Below, piece by piece: positions 36,376 to 49,600 of a stretch of DNA of 64,000 nucleotides. Numbering within the stretch: the first letter of the stretch is position 1; every line of letters begins with the position of its first letter. Source of the DNA: Chaunax sp. Z400. Taxonomy: Eukaryota > Chordata > Actinopteri > Lophiiformes > Chaunacidae. The notes below the pieces were generated by a model that was not told the origin of the DNA, did no database searches, and saw nothing but the letters and a program-made list of their open reading frames with translations. The position numbers and the translations under genes are program-made. The stretch is taken from the NCBI GenBank assembly GCA_037577475.1, contig CM075188.1:18023001-18087000 (forward strand), in the 5' to 3' direction.

Positions 36376-39300
36376 TATGTCTCCCTCTTACATTTGTTTC
36401 AGCAACAATCAACAGATGCCCACTGTTACTGAAACCCTATTCATGCTTTTGGATCAATCCTTTTGAGTTAAGAGTGATGAGCAGTAGATAAAAATCAGAA
36501 CACCATGTTTTCATAAATGTCAATGACTGGGCCTGGAGCTGTGACTGTGTCAAATACCAGTTGTTTCATTTGACTCTATCTCTATGTAATATTTAAGGAT
36601 CTTTTTCTCTACCTCAACAACACAAACACAATTCTCTATGTGACTTCCTTGCATGTTCTTCTGCTCCTTCCCTCCCTAACTATTTCTTGAGATCTTCTGT
36701 GGTGATATGACAGCTATCTCTCTCTCTCTCTCTGTGTATGTGTGTGGGCCGATACCCAGGCCATCCCATATGACCTTGCATCCTCACTATTCTTCGCAAC
36801 CAGGCCCTTCAAAGAAAGCTGGGGCACGGCAGAGTAGTAATGATGAAGCGGTGTCTGATCTCACACTGGTTCCTGCTCTGATTGATGCATGCATGCATGA
36901 TGCCTGGTTGCACAAATAAAGTCACCGTTATAACAAGGGCAGGAAGAGCAGAGCCTTTAAAGTTCTCCCCAAAAGACAATGCTGTGTTTCCAGGGATATA
37001 AATAATTAATAACATCTTGCGATGCATCTGCTATTTCAGAGGGGCTACCCCTGTGTTTCTCAAACTATAGCTCCAGCTCTCTGTGGGTCTCTTAACGTCG
37101 AAGCAAAAAGTATGACTCCGCTTTAAATGCTTGGTGGTCGGCTAGAAAGCACTGATTCATAGACAGTGGATGGGAATGCAGGCAGATTTAAGTAAAAGGG
37201 TTAATGATCCAGTGGGTGCTTCTTGTCCTCATTATAAAGGATGTGGGCACAGTTCTCATATAGTCCTGGGTGGCTGTTTAATACCTCTGTGACATTTCCT
37301 CTGGCAAAGATGATTTTATGAGCGGGGGGGTTTATTCAGCAGCCACATCAGAGATAAGCCTTGTAGGTGCCTCTCTGTTACCCCCTCTTTCATTTTGACA
37401 GGCATGACATGACTGTGGTAAGCCCCTCTTCTGTGCACTAGCTGGCTGTAGCCTGTGCTTCAGCTGTGGCTGGCACACCGTACACCTCTAACTGAGGAGA
37501 TGGAGCCATATGAATCGTGTTCCTCTGCCCACAGAGCGCTACACTGAATATTATCATCGAATAAATCTGTCATCTAATGTAAATCGGAGAGTTAACATTT
37601 TTATTGTGGATGCATGTGACGAGTGTGTCTAATTTGGTTGTTGAAGGAATGTGAGTGTGTAACAAGTGCACAGCTGCAGCAGTGACTGTTTTTTTTTCCG
37701 TATTGCAGTGCAAGTGTGCTGTGTTCAAAGACATGAGCAAAAGGAGCCATTCTGCTTTCCCACTTTTCTTATCAGGTAATTACCGGCTCAGCTTTGAAAT
37801 GCCGACATGGTGCTAGTACACTGGTGATGGTGGCAACGCGGCATAGGTCATCTTGTAATTATGACTCTTTCCTTCTGTCTTTATTGTCTCTGCATAATCA
37901 GCTCCATCAGGACTGAAATAATTGATTCTCCGTTTATGCTAATGGTATGGATCTGGAACGTGGACGTGCAAATACTCAGCCATGTTGTCTTTCGGGCATG
38001 ACATTTAAAATAGAATAAAGAAAGTGATTCCAGTAAGATAGCAGGATGTCCTTGCTCTCCCCTCAGTGACAGCCTTGAGTAGAGTCACCAGGTTGCACTT
38101 GTACTAATCAGACCAGACACTAAACAGAATCAAGACCTACAGATGTATTCAACACTGCCTGTTTAGGGAGCTTTACTATTGTGTATCAACTGATGGAGGT
38201 AAATTAGATGGCACTCATGCATGCAGAGCCTTACCAATTAATCCCCCTATCAACCGAGCTGTGTAGGTCTCCAAACACACACTCACAGAGAAAAGACAGA
38301 CTCAAACAGACTTGCTTTCTTGCATGTTACAAAACTATCCGACAAAAGCCTCATAAAAATGAATTGGACCATTGCCTCAGAACTACCTTCGGATCCCTTA
38401 GTTCTTTAATGTCAATCACCTGTCAGGACGTGGCTGTTCGGCTGCCAGCAGCCCAGCAGGCTGCCTGTGGCATGAGAAGGTAGCACTCACTCATAGGAAT
38501 TAAAGTTTTCCATAGCTATTCATTACATGAGCAGATCACTTGTATGCATAGTGCCCTCTTAATGTGGAGTGATTGCAGTAAAAAAAAAAAAGAGCAAATG
38601 GGGTTAGAATATTTTTTTACATCATGATGATGGAAAACTCATTTGAAACATGTATAAAGCTGTATGAACATATGGGCTCATCTTAGAGGTGCACTCAATT
38701 TCATGGAATCTGTAGCTGCCAGCCACCAGTTCTGACTGTGCCAAATGGGCACTTACAAATGGCCAGTTAACAAAACCTGCACACCAAGGAGCTTCTGCCA
38801 TATTGTTCACTGGACAGCACTATCCCCAGAGACAACCCCTCAAACAATGGCAACAGGACGGAGAGGAAGGCCATGACGGCTCCATCTCATTCCTCTGTGC
38901 CACTCACGGCACACACATCAATCACAGCCTGCCGGCTTCAGATCCAAGCAGGGCTTTGAATGCGATTTGTCACAGGTCCTTAGGCGTTGACATGCTTCTA
39001 AAAAAGCTCAACTAATCTGCCTAAGATAACGATCTTAGATTACCTTGGTAGATGTTAATCAAAATGATCTGCTCTGTGTCCACGAAATGACCACTGGTCG
39101 CTGTGAAGCCAGACATTGCAATTAAGCACATAATTAAACTAATGGGAATGGATGAGATGATTTTTGAAACTTTAAAGAAAACTGCCCTCACTAAAAAGAG
39201 TAATAATAATTCATGAGAGCTCCAGTTTTTTTTTTTCTTTTCTAGTAAAGCAGTTCTGCATTTATTAGCACACTTGGCATGAGAACATTTTCAGGTAATC

Positions 39301-42300
39301 TTTTGTCACTGTATTGAACACTTTGTTTTAATGGATACTTTCAAAACGGGAGGATAGTCATCTCTTTCCACTATATTAACAGAGTTACTGGATGACACTA
39401 GTGTTATTGCATTTGGTGCAGCGATTGCTAGACTTTCTGCTTCCAGAATATACAGCAGATCATCCAAGATGAGGGAATCACGGCCACCTCGCATTGAAAC
39501 CTACTCAGAAATTATTGTACCACAGAACTTTGAATTCAAGTCCCAGTTTTCATATGAGTAGATCTACATTTCAGGTAAGTTTGAAACGCTATTTTGCTCT
39601 TGCCATGAGTTACCTCAGAAGATGGCTCTCTATGTTTCATACGCTCTGACAAAACGCCCCATTTGCTAAACAAAATGCTCTAAATCTTTTGTAATGGTGT
39701 GTTTACAGAACACAGGGCAGCTTTAATAAGAAGGCAGCAAAGGTGAGCGAAAATCTCCATCTTTGACTCTAACAGACCAACCTAAACATTGTTTCTCATT
39801 GTTTGACTCAGGTATTCCTTTCACATGAATGTTTCTATTCGGCAACAGATTATTCATGAATAAGAGTTTGCATTATTCAGTTTCTGATGCTATATTCACC
39901 AACCAAAGGCTTCATCCTGCATGGTGAAACGATACTCCAGCAAGGAAGATGCATGTCAGCCCTTCAATTGCCACTCTCAGTGAGCCCTCCATAGGATGAA
40001 GCTGCTGAGAATTGGGTGTGATGGGCCCAATTTAATGCTCCATTATGCAAATTGATCATCTCAATTGACCATCACTCCGGTAATGGGACGAGCTGACTGG
40101 GTGCGGAGGATGTGTGAGTATATCTCTTAGAATATTTAGAAAAACATCAGACCAAGGTCCCAGGTGCTAAAAATAAGCAAGGTGAGTAAAAACATGAAGA
40201 AATGCATCACAACTTTCACCAATGAGGCGTGACGGAGATGAGTGACGGGAAGTTAATGGCTGTCTTGGTGGCCTCTCTAACAACCAGTCACATTTAACAA
40301 GTCCCTCATCTTGTTTGTCCTCTGAGAAATCGGGGTGTAAGAATAAAATGCAACATTTGCATGATGATCAATTTTAGCTTGACAACAGTTAAACTCACAC
40401 TTTTTCACACTTAAACTCACTCAGGGTGTGTTTTTCTCCCTCCATTTCTTTTTCATTCCAAGCCAACTCTCTTGTTGGTAGTTCCATTATTCCAAATAGA
40501 TTAGAGGAGGAAAGCGGGGATATTTTCTTTTATTTCAATCTAATTTAGAGTTGATCCTCCACAAATTATGTATCATAGAGAACATGAATTGAGTTATGCG
40601 TGCTTTATTTGATGGGGAGTTTTTCAACACACTTATACCCTTGCGACCATTTGAAGAATAACAAGACACACTTGAGTTTCCTTCAGAATGGACAGGGTGC
40701 GGGAAAGTCAGAGTATGGGCGAATTAATTTTGTCAGTGCCTAATTGCATTTATTGGCCATGCCTGGCACCTCCTAATCCTGGATTATGATGATGCATTAA
40801 CAGCTGTGACTGGCTGTTTACAAGGCATTTATTAGCTGGTGTCAACATAACGAGACAAATTCCACCTATCACATTAATCACCTCACTGCCAGGACTATGT
40901 CACTGCCAACAACAAAGCCAGATGACTCAGAGGCCAAGGCTGCGCTGGAGCTGTTTCCCATTCTCCCGCATTAGCTATTGTTACATGGCAATCAGATTAC
41001 GTCCTCAGTAACTGTCAGCACGGCAATGAGGTGGTGACAGGAAACTTCAAGTGAATAAAGAGAAATGAATTGGGTGGGTTAAAGATAACCGGAGAAGAAT
41101 TGTGGGATCAAATGCAACGGTTCAGTGCATCAAACCGCAAAAACAAATTTCCACACATAATGCTTCTAATTGAAGTCAGGTCACTTAATTAGAGTCTGAG
41201 CATTGTTTACTGGGAACCTATCTCTTCCCTTTTTTTCCGTCTATCTGTCAATTTCCCTTCACTCTATCTCATTTTCATTTTCTCTCCTCTGCCACGAGAA
41301 TACACAACATCCAACAAAACAGAAGACAGTTAGCGGATTGTAAAATATGATCAAATATAAAATTATGAAGATGGTTTCATGAATTAGGTTTCATAATTGA
41401 TTAAAGGCTGATTCTTTCAAAAGCATTATTAAATGAATGTAAGCAGCTTTCAAACAAAAAATATTCATGTTACAACATCTCAAATTACACCCAATCAAGC
41501 TTTAATAAAAGGATTAAACGATATTTCATGACTGAAGAAGAAATCTGTTGAACTGAGCATTTTTCTAGATTTCCAAATGAATGTCTTAGTCACACAAAGG
41601 CACAAAAAGGTGCAGGGTGAGAGATACTTTACTTGCCTGGGGTTGGAGTGAGATAGGCATTGATTTCTTTGATTTTCAAGAGGCCCCCAAAAGTGATGTG
41701 CAGCAATTAAAAAAAGCCCCTCACAACAAACCTGGCAAAACCATTTGACAAATGTCACTGGAGACGATCCCGCTGGCCTTGCCTTAATGGAAGCAGGAGT
41801 TTTATATATTGCATTTTGTACAGGCACATGGGAATTATCAAGTGAGATCACCTCTCACCCTGTAAACACTTTATCTGTGTGATTCTCTGATTTCATTTGA
41901 AGAACAACGTCTGGTCGACAAGTTTGCGCCAACATCACTCCTCCAATTCTCTGGTCTGTCAAGACCTGTTTGACTTGACACACTGATATTGTCAGTGCGG
42001 AATGGTCACCTGCAAGAGTGTTATGGGTGTCTGCTAAAAACATGACTTTTGAACAGGTCTTACGGGGAATCTTAACCGAACTGCAGCACATAAGAATCAC
42101 TTTTAGCAAATAAGAAAATTATAAAAATGAAGTTGGAATTGGTTTTAAAAATGTATGTTAATATATATGGCTTCAGACAGCACCAGTAAATGAAAGCTGC
42201 AGTGGAACTCGCTCCATCTTGCAGAATAGTACTGCAAAACAGTATATTTGTTACCTTCAAATTTTAGACATCATATCATGCTTTGTAGATTGCTTTCACA

Positions 42301-45300
42301 GGAAGCGGGGAGACTGGATTGTAAAAGGCATGCTCTCCGGCTCCCAAAATGAATGCACTTTAGTGATAAGGACAGGATGAGAGGACAGGAGATATCTTAC
42401 AATGCTGCAGCACATCTCCCAACACGAGCTGTTTCACTGTGCAGTATTATGCATTATGTAATTCTGATGGGGTTTGCTCACCTACCACTGCTTAACACAG
42501 GGCACAGGGCAACCTCCTGAGGCATTTTCAGATTATCCTCTGACAAATGTGTAGAAACAAAATAGACATGCAAATATATCTCAAAAGGACAGGGGCTGAA
42601 ATTATATCAATTTATCAAACAGCCTCATAGTTGACTTGTTTGGTAGATGAGATAATATATGTTACACCTATGATGTGAACCTCTAATGATAGTTTTGTCA
42701 AGAAGACTATTACTTTGCACACTTAGGTCATAGTTTATTCTCATACTGTCCTGTCATTCACTCCTGTCACGCATACTCAGTCTTCATTTTCTGCTGTAAT
42801 TGTCTGGGGTTGTTAATGGAGAAATCAGCTGTTCTCAGCAGCTGGTCACATCTATCCAATAGCATGGTGAAGAACTTTCTTTGTTAGCCTATCATCTTGC
42901 CTCTGTCTTTTTGAATATGATTCTCTGTGTACCTCTAGTTCTATCATGCTGCTGTTATGCATACTCCCTATGTCCTCATCAACACCCAGTCTTCCCCCAA
43001 CTGTATCATTTCATCGACTTCTTCGGCTTCATCAGTCTCAGCAGAGACATCAGCCACCACCACCAATGTCTGGATTCCAATGCAGTATTTTTTTTTTTGC
43101 TGTTGTTAAGGGTAGATACCCTTCATTAACAATGTGCCAAAGACTTTCTGACTGACAAACATGTCATCTGCTACAATAAACAATTATCTGTAACTCATTC
43201 ACTTGCCTAACCTGTTTGACATGATTTTGAGTTAACAGCAGTGAGTTGTAGGGCACCATCATTCACCAGACTCCAACTCTTCAGCCTCACCCTACCTCTT
43301 TTCTTGGGTAAAGCTCCCTGCCATCTGTCAGCATTGGGATGCCATGATGACTTGGAGCAGGTTTTTCCAAACTTACATAAATTGCTGCCTTTTCCTGTCA
43401 GAGAATCCGCTGTGCATGAACTTTCAGCTGTAACCAGCCACTGGGCTAGAAAATGGCGTTAGCTTAGCCAAAGTCTCATTGACACCCATGAAAAATCTCT
43501 CTTAGTAGTGTTATTGACCCAGGACATAATCAGATGGCAGGCTGTTTGGCCAGAGAAGGCACAGTAAAGTTAAGAAAGCATTGCTGTCAATAAAGCCACT
43601 TTAATGCAATTGCATATTGTTTGCCTAAGTGCTATTTAATTGCCTGACAAATCTCTGAATCTTTCATGCAACTCTGTGCCACGAGCAAACATACCACAGC
43701 ACTGGAAATGTCTCCATATTAGTTATTCATGCCTTCATTTGCTCCATATCTCCCCTCATTGTTTTCAGAGCATTGCTGAAAGCTAGCAGAAAGTACATCC
43801 TCAACTGAAACCTGTGAGTAGAGATGGCTCAGGAACAAGAAAAGAGGCTTCCTTCATGAAAAATGACTTGGATGAAGTAAAGAAAATTCAAAGAAAAAGA
43901 GAGGAGGCCTCACCTTCAATAAATAACATACTGTTATTTGTTATGTGTGGGTAAAGGCTGCAGATCCATGCAGTAACCTCTGGCTCTGTGTATGATATGA
44001 ATTATACTGAAGAGGGTCCAACAGTCATTTCTTTTATCAGACATAGGCTGAATCATAAAACGTAGCTCTCTTGCCTCTGATACCTTAGTTTTGCTGCATC
44101 CCTATTCCTACTGAACCTTGTGTGCAGCTCATAAATCAAGTAGATGTCTACTTAACAGATGCATTATTAAAGCAATGCATGATTAAAAAAAATCTTGTTC
44201 AGTTAATCTCAAGTGTACTCAATATAAACTCATCTTGTCTAAGACATAAGGGACACGCCTCAACAATATAATTTTACCCGTAACAAAAATATAGGCTAAA
44301 GGAACTAAAATAGACTGCAGCTGAAACACTGAATTGGATACTGGTGTGGCCTCAGGGTCATGGACCAGCTGTGACTGTGACCTCTGAGGGTCTTTGACTT
44401 TGACCGACAGCAGATTGGGTGGACAAGGACAATTCTAGAGCAGCCTAAACTGTGTGCTTAAATTTGAATTGTTGTTGTTAGGTGTTATCACATGGGAAAT
44501 AATTGTAACTTGAAGCCTCCTCCTCATTAGTAGCTTTTACATCCCAATAACATATGGTTATCTGCTTCCTTCATCTTAACTATCCTCTTACTAAAGGCAG
44601 TAAAATTATTTACTAGTCCTATTTCACGATTTATTTTTTTTACTAAATAATTAAGGAACTAAGAACAATAAACTTCAGATTATTAGGACTTTTAAATGCA
44701 TAATGGTTTGTTTGATTTATCTGTTCTTATCGGATTAGCTTGCACAAATTACAATGGTTCATATGTAAATGATATAAAATTATATTCATCAAAAATGTGA
44801 CTATAAAGTCGTAACTTAGATTTTCATCCACAAGAGAAGACAGATATATCTTATATCGTATCGTGCATAAACTGAAACTCTTCATCTATCTTTTCATTTT
44901 ATTTATTTTCAATTTATTCGATGAGAAATCAATTTTTTCTCGTACTTCAACTCTGACCACAAGAAGTAGTTGAGATGCTGTGTGAAATGTAAATGAACTG
45001 TGCTTACTTACTGTACTTTACTGACAACAGGTTTAAAGTGTTACCGAGCACATTTAATAATATCCTTTATACAACCATGTGTTTCCTAATGTGTTGAATC
45101 TATCTATCCACCTTACTTTGCTTGTGAATGACTGGGGCTTTGGAGGATGTCCCAGCTGCCACATATTATCAAATATGGGGCCTGTAAGATGGAAGAATCA
45201 ACATTTCTATATTTTTGTTTGCAATTTTGGCTCATGCATCACCCAACCACACTGGTTTAGTTACAAGGCAATATAACTCAACCATACTGAACAGAGTCAA

Positions 45301-45383
45301 TTGTCCTAAACATTTGATGATAAATTTCCAATATGTTTGATTAATCTACATAATACCACTACACGTACACAATAATGATCTTT
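36376..45383. other. Long intergenic stretch; possible conserved non-coding blocks
   Basis: Nine kilobases without a recognised exon, RNA gene or transposon. Two blocks look less random than the rest: about 37.75-37.97 kb and 40.02-41.06 kb. They are moderate in GC and rich in homeodomain-type TAAT/ATTA cores. The second also has an ATGCAAAT octamer-like site near 40045. They resemble vertebrate developmental non-coding elements in texture only. The minus frame at 41495-41851 (118 codons) is considered chance. Confidence 0.4.
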
Positions 45384-45420
45384 TAAATTTTGTGTGTGTT
45401 TGTTTGTTTGTTTGTTTGTG
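45384..45420. repeat. Short (TTTG)n run
   Basis: Five or six consecutive TGTT/TTTG units preceded by a short GT run. Confidence 0.85.
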
Positions 45421-46536
45421 AGAGTGAGTAAAATAAGAGCAAATTCTGCAAAACTCTAATCCAAATTTAATCATGCACTAAATTCTAGTTGAAGTAGGCT
45501 ATGTATTGAGCAAAAGACTGCTGTATGCGTATGATTATTAGATCTATTTGGATGGGAAATTCAGAGAAGTAACCTACAATATGTGTCAGCACACATACTC
45601 TAGCCCTCTTGAACTTTCTCTTTTTCACACCAGAACCTTATACATCCCTGATCTGAATGAACAAGCAAAATGTTTGGCAACCTATGAGCAGACCACACTG
45701 ACTGCAAGAAACTGAAAGGTGTATGAACGTGTGCAGTGGTAAACTTGGACATTGACTGCCATCTAGTGGGTAGTACTGGCTTTGCAACAAATTCCTAAAT
45801 TTGAATTTGCATCCTCTAAAGACGTTGTGGAATCAACACTGATCATTTAAAACGGATTTGCGAAATTGGTGTCTGTGTCGGTCTTTTCTTTCTGCCAGCT
45901 CTTTTGTTCCAAAGTAGGCTGGACATTGTAAATCAATAGACATTGTTGAATTTCAGGTTTTAAAAACTATATATTAACCATTTACCGTTAAGTCGATGAA
46001 GCCTCATTCGCTGTATTTAAATTTAAAAAGAAATGCTTTTCAATTGTGTGATTAAAGGGGTTTATCCCAAAGAAAATGTGATACCTAAAGGAATGTAAGT
46101 ATCTGGTAGCTATTAAACAGCGTATTGAATACTATCTTAGTATTCCTACATTTAAAAGCCAGGTTCTTGTTATATTTTTTTTGACTGAGTAGAAAAAATT
46201 GAGTCCTGTAAGCATAATATAGCACATTTTTAGAGGAAATATTATTTGTGATTGTAATACTTTGTATGTTAAAATGTTTCTCAGGAAAAACTGGTTTGTC
46301 CTTTGTCAATGTTGCATTCAGGTGTTTTCTGAATGGTCGGTCGTCCGAAGTCATGGAACATATTATTGTGTCAGTAGTTTGTTAAATAAAGTATTACCAA
46401 AGTAAGGGCTACATGTATTCTGACACTGCTGTATAGAGAAGTTTTAATGTCCTAAAGCTAACCATTTTCACTGCACATGATATGTTATAATCCGTGCATT
46501 TATAATACGAGCATGGAAATGTGGTTTTAAAGAGCT
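45421..46536. other. Upstream region of ZRANB2
   Basis: Non-coding sequence leading to the ZRANB2 promoter. A gactgccatctagtgggt motif near 45760 is a phrase often seen in fish dispersed repeats, but no element boundaries were found. No coding exon was recognised. Confidence 0.4.
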
Positions 46537-46545
46537 ACCGGAAAA
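46537..46545 (+). promoter_or_regulatory. ETS-type site in the probable ZRANB2 promoter
   Basis: ACCGGAAAA lies 77 bases before the ZRANB2 start codon. CCGGAA cores are typical ETS-factor sites close to the start of TATA-less housekeeping genes, and no TATA box is evident here. The transcription start itself cannot be fixed from sequence. Confidence 0.35.
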
Positions 46546-46621
46546 GACCTGAAGACAGCATAGGAGGAGTCCCCTGCGCTGACTGTAGAAGCACACCCTG
46601 CTAGTAAGCTAGTCAGTGTCA

Positions 46622-49600
46622 ATGGATACGAAGATGTCAGGGAAGAGTTTTCGCGTGAGCGACGGGGACTGGATCTGTCCTGATAAAAAGTAAGTGTGCA
46701 GCACGGTCAAATATATATTCCTGTTATATTTACTAGTTGGTTAAATGTTACAGTAGATGTTTGCCGAAGTAAGCTGGTCATGCTAACAGTTAGCGTAGGC
46801 CTTCTATGATGTGGTTCCCGCTATGGCTGAGGGGCTAAGTGAACTAGCTAAGGTTGATTTTTGACTTTTTCCGTATTTAGCCCACGGTAAGGAGAATAAT
46901 AACACAATATCAAGTTTGCTTGTATCGGTGAGGACACGGTATAAAACTGCGTGTCAGTGAGTCTGAATTTTAGTTGTCAGTGTGCGCAGATTTGTAAGAA
47001 ATGGCAAGCTAGCTCTAGTTAGCTACTGTGGGTTTGGGTGAGTGTCCCCACTCATTATTGGGGGTGGTGTCTACAATGCTGAAGAAGTCAAGTTGTCTTG
47101 ATTGAGAAGTCTAACTTTGGCAGCCAGAAATATCATGTTGCAAAAGTGGAAGTCAAGGCAGCTGCTGACTTTTAACGCACGCTGCCAGACAAAAGACTAC
47201 AGGCTAATGGTGTGGCGCATTTAAAGTAAATAAGCTACACTATTCGTGTTTGTTGTGTATTTAGCTTATGCCTGAAAGAAGATAATATGTAACAAGCTCA
47301 AGCCTTATTTGTATCTATAATATTTGTATTTTCGCAGGTGTGGAAATGTGAATTTTGCTAGAAGAACAAGTTGTAACAGATGTGGCAGGGGTGAGTCCTA
47401 TGCAAATTATAATATCTTGTAGAAACTTAATACATCCTTTAAAATAGCTCCTGTACTAAAAAAAACATTCTTTTGTTTCTACAGAGAAAACAGTCGAGGC
47501 AAAGATGATGAAAGCAGGGGGAACAGAGATTGGGAAAACTCTGGCAGAGAAGAGCAGAGGCCTCTTCAGTGCGAACGATTGGCAGTGCAAAACGTAAGTG
47601 TTTATTTCAAATTAAATGAAAATTCTTAATCAACCAAATGGTGCAGTAAATAGACAAAACATATTTTCCTAATGTGTGACATGATTATCACTTCTTTTAA
47701 GCTGTACTTAAGCTCTTTGATTTGTGTGTCCCTTCCCTTTTGTTTTCATACAGATGTGGTAATGTGAATTGGGCTAGGAGATCAGAGTGTAACATGTGCA
47801 ACACCCCAAAATATGCCAAGCTTGAAGAGAGAACAGGTATCATAACAAAATACTTTGCCAGATTTCAGGTTCCATTTGAATGTTATAGGTCATCCATTTA
47901 TATTTATTTTTGTTTCTTTGGCTTTCAGGCTACGGTGGAGGTTTTAATGAAAGGGAGAATGTGGAATACATTGAACGGGATGAATCTGATGGTGAATATG
48001 ATGAGGTGAGTTTGCCCTGAAAGCGTAATGTTTGATAATTGAAATATATCAGTAGCAAAGCTGAATTGATCAAAAGATTAGGTTGAATAATCGCCACGTC
48101 ACTGCTGCAGTTACTGCCATTTCCCACAGTATCTTTTACAGCAACCTCATACTTTCTCATCTGACTGCTGAACATTTCCTGCTGATTACATTGTTTCAAG
48201 TCACATTACTTCTTAGATCTTTGTTGTATTTCTGCTTTAAAGCTAACTTATTTTAATACCTTAAAGCCACCCCAACAAGAGTTTCAATGCAATGGTATTC
48301 CTTTCTAATCCAGCAGTGAACTGCAGTGTCTTTTTGGAGACTCAATAGAATATCCATAATGACAAATCTGATACTTCAACATCAAACCTTCATGTTACCT
48401 GAAACTATTAAACTAAGTTTGGTTTGTCTTTTCAATGTCACAGTTTGGTAGGAAAAAGAAAAAATTTCGAGGAAAGACCAACAGCACATCTTCCTCAAAA
48501 GAAAGTGAAAAGAAAGAAGTACCAAAAGCTGAAGAAGATGATGAGGAAGATGAAGAGGAGGAGGAAGATGGTGACCTTTCCAAATACAAATTGGATGTAA
48601 GATTGGTGTCCGTACCTGGACATTCAACTGAACAAATATTGTAATACAAGCCAATTACAGTGAAATATTGAAAAAAAAATCTCTCTCCAGGATGATGATG
48701 ACGATGAAGAAGATGGAGATCTGTCAAAGTACAACCTAGATGCCAGTGATGATGATGATGACGAAGAAGATGATGACACGCCAGCTAAGAAAAAAGGAAG
48801 CCGCTCGGGTTCTTCCCGTTCCCGCTCATCCTCACGCTCCTCCAGCTCCAGTTCTCGGTCGAGGTCCAGGTAAAAGGGTACAGGTCAAGGGTAACTCCAG
48901 GCAAAATGTCAGTATCAGCTCAATCTTCCTTCTGATTTACTGATCAATTTCAATTACATGTCCTGTAATGCTGATGTTGTTTTCTCTTTTCTCAACTTTT
49001 CCCTTTCTGTTATGTTTGAAACTCCATGTGCAGAATGGATGACTTTACTCTATAATATACCTTATTTTTATGTTGAAACCCCAATGACATCAGATGGAAG
49101 GAATGTATTATTGATTTTGTAGTAATGAAATGTATCAATGAATAACTCATCACTTACGTAGGGGAGGGCAATCTGACTATTTTAGATTGAGATCAATCTT
49201 GAAGGTGTCCACAGTCTGCTGTTCAGACAAATTGTAGAAATCAAGGTATTTAATATCTTCTTACTTGTGTTTCCAATCTTCAACAAAATTGACTTGAACA
49301 TTTGTGCTCCATGAACACACCAATGGCTAGAAGGCTACACTGATTGGACTAATTACTTGCCGTAGCTCTTCGTAGGTGATGTATTGTAAATGTAATGTAA
49401 GTAATAGCTAGCGGAATGGCGGATGAGAAACCAAAAAAGATATATCTTTCATCCAATACTGTTTATTAATGGTGCAAATAAAGAAAGTCATGCTTTTTAA
49501 AGTTTGGCCATAGTCTACAGGGTTTTTCATAGTTGAGTTCAAAAAAAGTTTGCAAGATCGTGATTGAAATTAGTTTGTTTGGCCAGGTCACCCATCGCTA

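Noticed and set aside
41495..41851. 118-codon minus-strand open frame
   Set aside because: Chance frame in unique sequence, with no similarity to a known protein.
47722..48009. 95-codon frame across ZRANB2 exon 4, intron 4 and exon 5
   Set aside because: It is read-through of the short intron 4. Exons 4 and 5 join by GT-AG to restore the conserved ERTGYGGGFNE sequence.
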